42,890 bases of DNA from a virus: positions 1-42,890 of the IMG/VR virus record IMGVR_UViG_3300033233_000072, one strand, 5' to 3'. Shown piece by piece: positions 29,801 through 39,100 of this stretch (position 1 is its first letter; each line of letters opens with the position of its first letter). The position numbers were made by a program, and so were the translations under genes. A model generated the notes under the pieces. It was not told the DNA's origin. It saw only the letters and a list, made by a program, of their open reading frames with translations, and did no database searches.

Positions 29801-30498
29801 CGCAGACCGTGCTGTGGGGCAGCAGTCTGGTTGGTGGCGTCGTGCGGCGCCGGCGCGTGACGTCCGACTACCATCGGCGCGTGACGAGCGACGGCAGTGG
29901 GCGTGCGGCCGAAGTGACGGCGCAGGATGTGCTGTTCTATCGCAAGACGTCAGCGTCCAACCGGCGCGTGACCACGCTCGGCGATCGCCGGATGCTCGAG
30001 ACCGGCCAGATCGGGCCGCCGTACTACGCCACGGGTAATGCGACCACGGATGGCGGTGAGCCCTTTGGCTTCCTGTTCGAGACGGATCCTTGGCAGCCGG
30101 ACGATCAAGCGGCCGAGTACATCTTTGCGATGGCGTACATCACGCTCTCCTGGTCGATGGCGGCCACGGTGCGCATCCGGCCTTCGGTCGATGGGTCCGA
30201 GGATGATATCTCGCTGTGGGAGGGCGCGACGGCTGAAATCGTGGCGCCCACCTTCCAGTTGGAACAGCAGGCGGGGGCAATGGAGCGCGTGAGTCGCGTC
30301 TTTCCCGTGCCGCTCGTGCGATCGGTGCAGCGCAACGGGGAGGAGATTGCGCGCCTCAATCTCAGCGGCGAACGGCTGCAGGTGACTATAGAAAGCACGG
30401 GGCCGCTCGGTGTCGGGGAGCTTATGCTAGAGGGAGTCGAAGTGGAATTCACGCCGGTGCGTCGTTCAACCTATCCGACCGTGAGCACCACGACATGA
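29797..30498 (+). CDS. Probable virion protein, 233 aa
   Basis: ATGA overlap supports this start. The N-terminus carries a repeat RRRVTSDYHRRVTSDG and later NRRVTTLGDRR. The remainder is beta-rich (ATVRIRPSVDGSEDDISLW, GELMLEGVEVEF), low in cysteine, and looks like a small tail-surface protein. No family is recognised. Confidence 0.5.
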   Translation: MTQTVLWGSSLVGGVVRRRRVTSDYHRRVTSDGSGRAAEVTAQDVLFYRKTSASNRRVTTLGDRRMLETGQIGPPYYATGNATTDGGEPFGFLFETDPWQPDDQAAEYIFAMAYITLSWSMAATVRIRPSVDGSEDDISLWEGATAEIVAPTFQLEQQAGAMERVSRVFPVPLVRSVQRNGEEIARLNLSGERLQVTIESTGPLGVGELMLEGVEVEFTPVRRSTYPTVSTTT

Positions 30499-30713
30499 AG
30501 GCGCAGCAACTACGCACGCTCATCATTTCGAAGCCGGCGCTCGCCGATGTGCAGACGGCGCTCGACCTGTTGCGGAGTGGGGCCGGCCTCACGGCGGGCC
30601 AGTCGGGAACGATCGCGTATGGTGCGATCGATAATCTGGAGTTGGTCGGTACGCCGGTGGTGGTGTGGGATGGCCTGAACTACAACGTGTTCCTCTACGT
30701 CAGCGCGGGGTGA
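30495..30713 (+). CDS. Small hypothetical protein, 72 aa
   Basis: Coupled by ATGA. An N-terminal helix (LRTLIISKPALADVQTALDLLRSG) leads into a beta hairpin (TPVVVWDGLNYNVFLYV). It lies between a virion protein and the internal-virion-like genes. Function unknown. Confidence 0.5.
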   Translation: MKAQQLRTLIISKPALADVQTALDLLRSGAGLTAGQSGTIAYGAIDNLELVGTPVVVWDGLNYNVFLYVSAG

Positions 30714-30716
30714 GTC

Positions 30717-31940
30717 ATGGCAACAAAGACAGCATGGAGCGGTCCCCCTATTCCGCGGCCAGCGCCGACAACCTACGGCCAGCAGGAAGAGCAGAACGCC
30801 GAGGACCAGTGGAACCAGGCCGGCGCGTGGGCGGCGGGGGATCGCACGGCAGCCGCCGGCAGGCGTGACGCCACGGGCGCCGCGGCGAGTGCTGCGCTCT
30901 CTGCGTATGGCTCCCGTGCGCCGGCGCCGAACGTATCCGGTTGGTCTCCGAGGGCCACGGGTGGCTATTCGGCCGAGCAGATGCAGCAGTGGATGCGGTC
31001 TGCCGCGGGGCTTGATCCGAATCGCGCGCTGGAGGCATTTGATCAGGGCGGTGGGGTGGGGTGGACCGGTGGTACGGGTGGCGGTGCCGCGAACACAAAC
31101 CTCAAGGCTTTTGATCCGAAGGCGTTGTTGGAATTCGACCCCACGGCGGCTGGCACTACCTTTGCGAAGGGTGCGTATGGCGATTTCAAGAACCAGCTAG
31201 ACGATTCGCTGCGCGCCTACCAGGACGAGGCCATCGGCGCTGGTCGGCTCCGCACGGGGCAGTACGATGTCGACAAGGGCCAGATCGTCACGCGCCTCGG
31301 GTCAGATTTCAGCAACAAGATCGCGCAGTCGGCACTCGACTTCTCGGGTCAGCGGTTGCAGGCGCTGCAGGCTGGCACGGGCATGAACCTCACGCGCGCC
31401 TCGGACATGGATGCCAATGCGCGCGCGTTGCAGGAATTGAACGCCAACCTCGGGTTGCAGCGCGCCAGCACGCGCGGGCAGCTCGCGCAGGGCGCGTACA
31501 CGGCCGCCACGGATCGGCAGAGGATGCTGATGGCTGGCGCGCAGTCGATGGACGATCTCGCTTTCCAGAAGGCGCGCGCTCTCGACACAGGCAATTGGGA
31601 CAAGGCGACGTACCTCGACACGGCGGCGAGTCGGCAGGCGGAGACGGGGCTTGATGCGGCGCTCGCGCGTGAAGGGCGCTACCTGACGGACTATCAGACC
31701 ACAGCCGATCGCTCGGCTGATTGGGCGGGCGCCAATCGCGACTGGGCGTCGCGGGATCGTGAGATGGAGGATCTCCGCGCCGAGCTCGAACGCCTACGCA
31801 GGGGTTCCTCAGGCCCGGCCACCACGGGCGGCTGGGGCACAGGCGGGGCGCGTGGCGGATCGACAGCTGATGACTTGGTCAGCCAGACGAACACGAAGGT
31901 CGCAAACAGGTTTGGCGTACCCTTCGTCAACTACGGGTAG
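30717..31940 (+). CDS. Internal virion-like protein, 407 aa
   Basis: The N-terminal 120 residues are Gly/Ala/Pro-rich and disordered (RAPAPNVSGWSPRATGGY, GGTGGGAANTN). Residues 130-350 are one long Ala/Gln/Arg-rich helical region (FKNQLDDSLRAYQDEAIGAGRLRTG, DREMEDLRAELERLR). No cysteines are evident. This is typical of podovirus ejection proteins that leave the head before DNA and extend the tail across the cell wall. It is the first of three consecutive large helical genes. Confidence 0.5.
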   Translation: MATKTAWSGPPIPRPAPTTYGQQEEQNAEDQWNQAGAWAAGDRTAAAGRRDATGAAASAALSAYGSRAPAPNVSGWSPRATGGYSAEQMQQWMRSAAGLDPNRALEAFDQGGGVGWTGGTGGGAANTNLKAFDPKALLEFDPTAAGTTFAKGAYGDFKNQLDDSLRAYQDEAIGAGRLRTGQYDVDKGQIVTRLGSDFSNKIAQSALDFSGQRLQALQAGTGMNLTRASDMDANARALQELNANLGLQRASTRGQLAQGAYTAATDRQRMLMAGAQSMDDLAFQKARALDTGNWDKATYLDTAASRQAETGLDAALAREGRYLTDYQTTADRSADWAGANRDWASRDREMEDLRAELERLRRGSSGPATTGGWGTGGARGGSTADDLVSQTNTKVANRFGVPFVNYG

Positions 31941-31949
31941 GAGGCGGAG

Positions 31950-33113
31950 ATGGGGTTCCGTGGACCGAGTCGGGGGATCGACACATCGGCACTGCTCATG
32001 CCGTTCAACCTCCGGCGGCAGCAGGAGCAGGATGCGCTGGATCTTGCCTTGCAGCAGTCGAACGCGGCGATTCGGGCCTCGAGCGTCATGGGCGAGAGCA
32101 TCGATCGCGACCAGCGGCAACAGGACGCGATCGCGGCGGGGCGTGAGCGCCTCGCGATGGATCCTAGCATCCGGACGGGGGGCCGGCCGTCCGGTCTCAC
32201 GGTCTCGGACTCGCCGGCGCTGCAGCCGAGGACGTTCTCGCGGTATGGCCAGTCGTACACCTTCGATCCGGCGATGGGGGCTGCGGCCGAGGGGGAAGCG
32301 ATGGCGCTCAAGGATACCACGGCGCAGTCGGCGCGCATCGACGCGCTGAAGCGGATCCCTGGCATCACGCCGGCGATGGCGTCGCGCATGGTGTTCGGGC
32401 GCACGGGGCTCGAGGACATCGATGGCGAACAGACCGCGTTGCGCACGGCGCTGGCCGACTACGTGAAGACACCAGGGCGCGACACGGCCGCGCGGGCGGT
32501 GCAGGCAGGGGCGTCGCTCAACCAGTTTCCCGATCGCTTCCTGTCCGGCGAGGCCTCGGTGCCGGTGCGTGGCACGCCCGAGTACATGGCCATGCGGCAG
32601 GCGGAGCTCGATCAGGAAGCCGAGGCGCAGATGCGCCTCCTCGAGTGGACGCTGCCGATGCGCACCGAGGCCAGCGTCATGTCGCGCGCGCCCCAGCGGG
32701 ACCGCCTGAGCAGGGTGGTCGGTCCGAATGGCGAGATCGGGGTCATGAACCTCGACACGCAAGAAGTGGATTGGACGGGCCAGATGGGGGCCAAGCCTCG
32801 CGGATCCTCCATGCTCGACCAGTTGATCGCCCAGCGGGGCACTCCGGTGGCTGGTGCTCCGGTGGGGGTTCCGGTTGGCCAGCCGGTTGCTCCGCCTGCT
32901 GCAGCGCCGGCTGGACGGCCTGCGCCGGCGGCGCCTGTGGCGCCTGTGGCGCCTGCAGGCCGATCGGCAGGGGCGCCGGACACGGACGGCGGAGCCGAGC
33001 GTCAGGCCTTCAGCGAGGCCTACAGGCGATTGCGCGGTCGGGGGATCCGGAATCCGACCCTCGAGCAGGTCAAGGCGGAGATGATGGGAGGAGCGCCGCG
33101 TGGCGACCGCTAG
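31950..33113 (+). CDS. Internal virion-like protein, 387 aa
   Basis: A strong TAGGAGG precedes the ATG. The protein begins with a helical NLRRQQEQDALDLALQQSNAAI section, continues with mixed polar segments and a long helix at 150-260, and has a Pro/Ala/Val-rich linker (residues 295-335, GAPVGVPVGQPVAPP). The C-terminal 45 residues are a folded basic helix (YRRLRGRGIRNPTLEQVKAEMM). It overlaps the giant gene by 14 bases. Second candidate ejection protein. Confidence 0.5.
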   Translation: MGFRGPSRGIDTSALLMPFNLRRQQEQDALDLALQQSNAAIRASSVMGESIDRDQRQQDAIAAGRERLAMDPSIRTGGRPSGLTVSDSPALQPRTFSRYGQSYTFDPAMGAAAEGEAMALKDTTAQSARIDALKRIPGITPAMASRMVFGRTGLEDIDGEQTALRTALADYVKTPGRDTAARAVQAGASLNQFPDRFLSGEASVPVRGTPEYMAMRQAELDQEAEAQMRLLEWTLPMRTEASVMSRAPQRDRLSRVVGPNGEIGVMNLDTQEVDWTGQMGAKPRGSSMLDQLIAQRGTPVAGAPVGVPVGQPVAPPAAAPAGRPAPAAPVAPVAPAGRSAGAPDTDGGAERQAFSEAYRRLRGRGIRNPTLEQVKAEMMGGAPRGDR

Positions 33114-36100
33114 TGATCGGTATGCTGCGTGGCTCGAGGAAGAGCGGCAGCAGGCGGATGCGGACGAGCGCCGTGCACGGAGCGAGAGTCTCCGGCGCCG
33201 GCGCTCGGGGCTGCCGCTGCCGCCGGTCGAACGCGACATGGCGATCGAGGATCCGGATGCCGAGGCGAAGGCCGCGGCGGTCTCGCAGTCGGTAGGCCGG
33301 CCGGCGGTCAGTCGGGCGCCGGTCGCGTTGCCTCCAAGTCGGCGGTGGCCGGCGCCTCCGCCAATGGCGCCGCGCGACGTCACGGTCACCGAGGCGGATC
33401 GGACGGTGCCTGGGCTCAGCCAGTCGTTGCGCAACCAGAACCCCACTGCCGGCGACATGGCCGCCAAGATGACGCTCGGGATGATCACCGAGCATCCCCT
33501 CGAGACGGCTGCTTGGACGGCGGCCACGGCGGTGGCTCCTGAATTCACCATCCCGTTGCGCGCCCTCGAGGTCGGCTATGCCGGCCGCGGGGCGGCAAAG
33601 GTGGGCATGTATGGCGCCAAGAAAGCCAATGAGGCGCTCGGTACCGATGTGCGTCCGTCTCCGTCCTTCGATGTCTCTGGGCCAGAAGCGGCGATGGAGG
33701 GTACCTTCGGCCTGCTCATGGGATCCGGCGCGGCGGAAGGGGTGCTAGCCAGCGAGCGGACGGCAGCCGAAAGTTCGGCGCAGTTCGAGGACGCCCTGCG
33801 AAATGCGCAGGCGCGCTCGGTTCCTTATCGCTGGGCGAAGGCGCAGAATGTGGCCGAGGTCCGTCCGGAGCGGTTGCTCCCCTCGAGCTCTGTGACGAAT
33901 CCAGTACCGACCGAGGGACCGGATGTAGTCGGACCGGCGATCCCCACAGGACCGGAGACCGTGTCCACACGCGACAATCCGTGGGCGCCTCCTGAGCGGA
34001 TGCTGCCGGCGCGGTCGGTCACCACGCCAACACCCACGGCGGGTGAGGATGTGGTAGGTCCTGCCATCCCATCAGGTGCGGTGCCTCCGGATCTCGAGGC
34101 GATGTTCCCTGGCGTGGTGCCGCCGGAGCGTCGGCTTGGTCGCGGGCCGCTGGTCACGCCCTCGCCGGATGAGCCCATGCGGCAGGCGATGCAGTGGGCG
34201 GTCGGGCAGCGGGCCGCGCGTGCGGCGCGCGGAGAGTCCGATTTCGACATGGCCGACTTCGTGGCTCGCCGGCGCGGGGAGCCCACGGCCGCCGAGGTGG
34301 AACGCCAGGCGATGCAGGAGGCGCCGGAAGAGGTGCCGCAGCCGGATGCGCGTCCGGTGCGCAACGCCGAGGGCTACTTCGAGGACGTCAAGACGGGGAG
34401 CGGAGTCTACCGCAAGGTGGACAAGGTCTCGAATGACGGGCTCCTGCGCTACATCGCCGAGCAGGTCGATGACAAACTCGGCACGCACATGAATGCGCGC
34501 TATGGGAACAAGGCGATCACGGACGCGATCACGCGGAAGGTCAACGAGGCAGAGGCCGAGCTTGAGCGCCGCGGCCTGACCACGGATCAGATCTGGGGAC
34601 CGGAGATGGATCGGGTTCGCGCCGAGCGGCAGGCCGCGAAGGCGGCCGATCAGGCGGCCACGGACCAGGGCGTGCTCGGCGAGGATACCTCGTTCGACTT
34701 CGGGCCGCGCGCGGGGGCGACGCGCACGCCGGTCGTGGCGACGTTGGCGGGGGGTGCGGCAGGTGCCGCTGGTGGCGGGGCGATCGGGGATACGCCGGAG
34801 GAACGCCGGCGTAATGCGGCCATTGGGTTTATGGTCGGGGCGGCGGGCGGGGCTGGCGCGAGTGTGCTTTCGGCGCGGCTGGCCGCTCGAGCGCGCATCG
34901 CGGCGCGCGCCAAGTTCCTGCGCGATGGGAGAGAGGGGGCGCGCGCTGCCGGTCTCACTCCGGATTATGGCGAGTCCGTCATCGAGGACGCAATTGCAGG
35001 TCAGCCACGGCGCACAGGGGCGATAGGAGACGTGGAGAAGGTCGGGGGCTCAGGCTCTCCGCTTGGGCAGAACCGAGTGCCAGCCAAGCGGCCTGCGATC
35101 GAGCACGCGGCACCAGAGCTCGGCAACCTCTCCCTCGATCAGCGCGCGCAGAAGTTGTACGAGGATGCGAGCGGGAGCCCGTGGAAGGACGCGTCGGACA
35201 ATGATCGCGCGGCGTTCCTGAAGGAGGCGCAGACGCAGCATGGCGCGGCCACTTTCGGTGGGCGCCTCTACTCGCGCGCGGCGCGTGCGATCAACGATGC
35301 ACCGTTCGCCAAAGGCACGGGCCAGCAGTGGGCAGCAGCGCTGTCAAAGGGCGTGAGCAAGATCGAGCGCGGGGAGGGGCTTGATGCGTTCCTCGCCGAG
35401 AACAAGGACAAGGTGCTCACGCGTGACCAGGTGGCCGAGGTATTCAACCAGCATCGGATCAAGATTGGGGAGGAGGTCTACACGAATCTCTCGGGGGATT
35501 ACGCCGGCAATGATGGTACGCGGTACTACACCTACACCTTGCCTGGTGGCGACAACTACAAGGAGACCATCCTCACGCTCCAGCGTCCGAGGCCAGCGCC
35601 TGGCGCGTCGGAAGAGGCACCGTACCATTCCTCGCACTGGCCGAGCGTCAAGAATCCGTTGGTGCATATCCGGACGAAGGACCGGATCGGTCCGGACGGC
35701 AAGAAGACGCTCTTTGTCGAAGAGCTCCAGTCCGATTGGCACCAGGAGGGTCGCGATAAAGGGTATCGCGTGCCGGCTCCGCCGATCACTCCTGCTGAAC
35801 AAAAGGCCGGCAATGATGCGCTCGGTTCCGTTATAGAGCAGATGAAGGCCGAGGTGCGGATCCGTCATCCGGAATGGAACGCCACGCATCTCGATCAGTT
35901 CGCGCGAGGGGTGCGGCTGACGCTGCCTGACTATGTCGCGGAGGCTGGTCCTGAGGGCGTGCGCCGGTGGGCCACCGCAGGCGATCTTCTTAATATCCAG
36001 GTCAGCGATGCCCAGGCGCAGGCAATCGCGCGCATCTTCCCTAGAGAAAATTGGACCCTCGCTGTTCCGGACGCGCCGTTCAAGAAGACGGACCAGTGGG

Positions 36101-39100
36101 TGGAACTGGGGCTGAAGAAGATTCTTGATGATGCGGTGCGGGGCGGCTACGATCGCGTGGCTTTTGTCACGGGAAAGCAGTCAGCCGACCGTTACAACCT
36201 CGCGCAGTACGTGGACGACCTGCAGTACGATCCGCTGACTGAGCGCTTGGTAGCGTCCAAGAATGGGAACGTCCTTCATGAGGGGAAGTACGACGCGAAG
36301 GCGCTGCCGGATGTCATCGGGAAGGACGCCGCGAAGAGGCTGCTCGAGACGCCGGTGGCTGAGGGGATGGACGTCCATCAGCTGAAGGGCGAGCAGTTGC
36401 AGGTGGGTGGGCAGGGCATGGCCGAGTTCTACGACAAGATAGTGCCGAAGGTGTTGCGCGACTACGCCAAGACGCTCGGGGTCGAGGTCGAGATGAAGCC
36501 CGGCGCGGTCGGTCGGGGTGGACTGGATGCCAAGCGGATCGATGAGATCGGACTTCGCCATTTCGAGACGGATGAAGAGGCGGCGAATGTGCTGTCTGCA
36601 GTCGCGCGCACGATGGAGAGTGGGGACGCGTCAGACTGGCGACATGTGATCACGGCCATGCGGCAGGATATCGCTGCAGGGCATGGCGCTCCTCACGTGT
36701 TCGAGGGTGCGACACTGGAGGGGGTGGCGAAGGCAGAGAAGCTCCTCGAGCAGGCGGACGCAGCAGGCAACGTCACGGACGCGGACCTGCTCCGGCTGGC
36801 GCAGGCGCGGGCACGGGCGGCGGGGGATAAGCAGGCGGCAGAGATCCTAAGCGAAATCCGCGATTACCACACCTCCACGGGAGACGATGCGCGCACGTCC
36901 CTCGAGGCGTGGTTGGATGGGCCGGGCAAGATGGACCCGGAGTTCCAGGACATCGACCATGAGGCGATGCGCTCATACCTCGGCGGGGTCGCGGACCGGC
37001 GCGGGGCGGTGTTTAACCCGGCGTTGAACCATCAGGAGTCCATCACGGAGTTCGCGCGCACCATCTCCGATCCCACTGAGCGGGCAGCGGCGGAGGCGGT
37101 CGGAGCGGCGTTCTACGGGGCGCCACCGGGCTTGACGTGGAATAAGGCGATTGATGTGGCGCGTCATATGGATTTTGACGGCAGGCGCATGGCGGATGAC
37201 GACGTGCTGTGGAACAGCGTAGCGCGGCGCTTTGAGCGTGAGGAGAAGGCACGGCGCGCAGTGGCTGGCGCAGTGGAACGGGCACGCCAGGGGCCGATCA
37301 GCGAGCTCGGGTTGCTAGACGATTTCGTCAAGGCGCTAGGCACCAGACCGGAAGCGTCGATCCTTCGTAGTGGCGCCGCGAGTGCGCGGCGTCGTGGCGG
37401 CGGTATTCTCGATGCGATTGACTTCATCTCCAAGCACGTCCCGCGGGAGGATGCTCAAATGTTCGGCGGCGGTTCGCAGCGCGCCGTACATAGCAATGCG
37501 ATCCGCTGGCTCGAGGATCTCTACTTTGCCAAGAACAGCCAGGTCGAGCCCTGGCTCGAGGGGCCGTCGTTCGATATCATGCCGGAGCTCGCTGCGAAGG
37601 TGAAGGCGGGCCAGCGCCTCGGGTTCGCGACGCCTGATGCGGTCTCGATGGTGGCCGGTGCTGGGGTCGGCGCCGTAGCCGGATCCACGCAGGGCCGGAC
37701 GCCCGAGGAAAGGGAGCGCAACGCCATGCTCGGTGCGGTGGCGGGGGCTGCCGGCGGGGCTGGTGCGGCACGCGTAGTGGGCCGCATGGCTGGCCGTGCC
37801 GCGGTTGCCTCCACGCCGGCGCTCGCAAAGGCCGCCGAGATGGTGGCGTCCGGCGAACGCTCGGCCAAGCGAGGCGTCTCATTCCTCACGAATCCTGAGA
37901 GAGCCTACGTCGATATCGTGGACGAGGCGTATCCGCTGTCGAAGTTCGGGCGGATGTTCGATAAGCAGCACCCTGAGCGGATGGCGGAGACGATCGCGCA
38001 GGGGCAGGGCTGGCGCGGCCAGGCGCTACAGTACTTGGATGATTTCCTCAAGCCCTTACTGCGCAATGTGAAGGGGCGCGAGGCGGATCTTCAAGGGTAC
38101 GCGGTGGCCAAGCGCGAGCAGCAGCTGCGTGCGCAGGGCGCGGCGCCGAAGACTACGATGACCGACGCGGAGATCGCAGCGGCCGTGAAAGACGGCGACG
38201 CGGATCCGGTGTTGCGTGCGGCGCAGGCGAAGCTAACGGATCTCTATCGGGATCTCCTGAAGAAGCGCCTTGATGTGGGCCTGCTCTCGCAGGACCGTTA
38301 CGACGCTATCCTCAAGTCCGAGGACTTCTACACGCCTTTCACGCGCGAGTGGGATGGCGCGATGGCGCCTAGTGGCGGGAACAGCGGCGGCAAGTTCGTT
38401 AACCGCGGCGCGGGGGTGCGCGCGATGGACCGCGAGCAGATGGCGCGCGCCAAGATCACGGATCCGCTCGAGCGCTTCGTGCTCGATGCGACCGACACCT
38501 TCCGGCAGGTGGCCAAGCAGAAGGTCACGAATGTCGTGGGCGATATCGTCGCACAGAATCCCCAGGGAGTGCAGGGGTTGATTCGTGAGGTGCCGACCGG
38601 CACGACGCCGTCGCCCACGGCGCGCGTCGTGGAGCCGATGGTAGGTGGCGTCCGGAAGAAGTACGAGGTGACGTCGCCGGAGCTCTACGATGCCTGGGCG
38701 TCGTTCGATCCGCGCACGATGGGGATTTTCGAGCAGATCGGCAGCTTCTTTAAGCGGGGGCTGCAGGCTGGTGTGACGCTCATGCCGGACTTCGCAGTCG
38801 CGAATCTCACGCGCGACACGGGGCAGGCGGCGATCCAGCAGCCGGCGACGAAGTTGCTCACACGCGCGGCGAAGGGGGCGGCTGCCGGTGCGGCGACGAA
38901 CGTCGCCTTCGGAGACAAGGACCAGTCCGTCGCGCTGCGCGCGCTGATCGGCGCCGGCCTAGGCTCGGGGGCCGCGGCCATCGCGCCGCAGGTCATCAAG
39001 GCGCTCACGGCGGTGAAGTCGATTATCACGAACGACGCGACCTACCAGGACTTCATGCGCTCGGGCGCGGCGACCGATGGCTTCTATCCGCGCAATTCGA

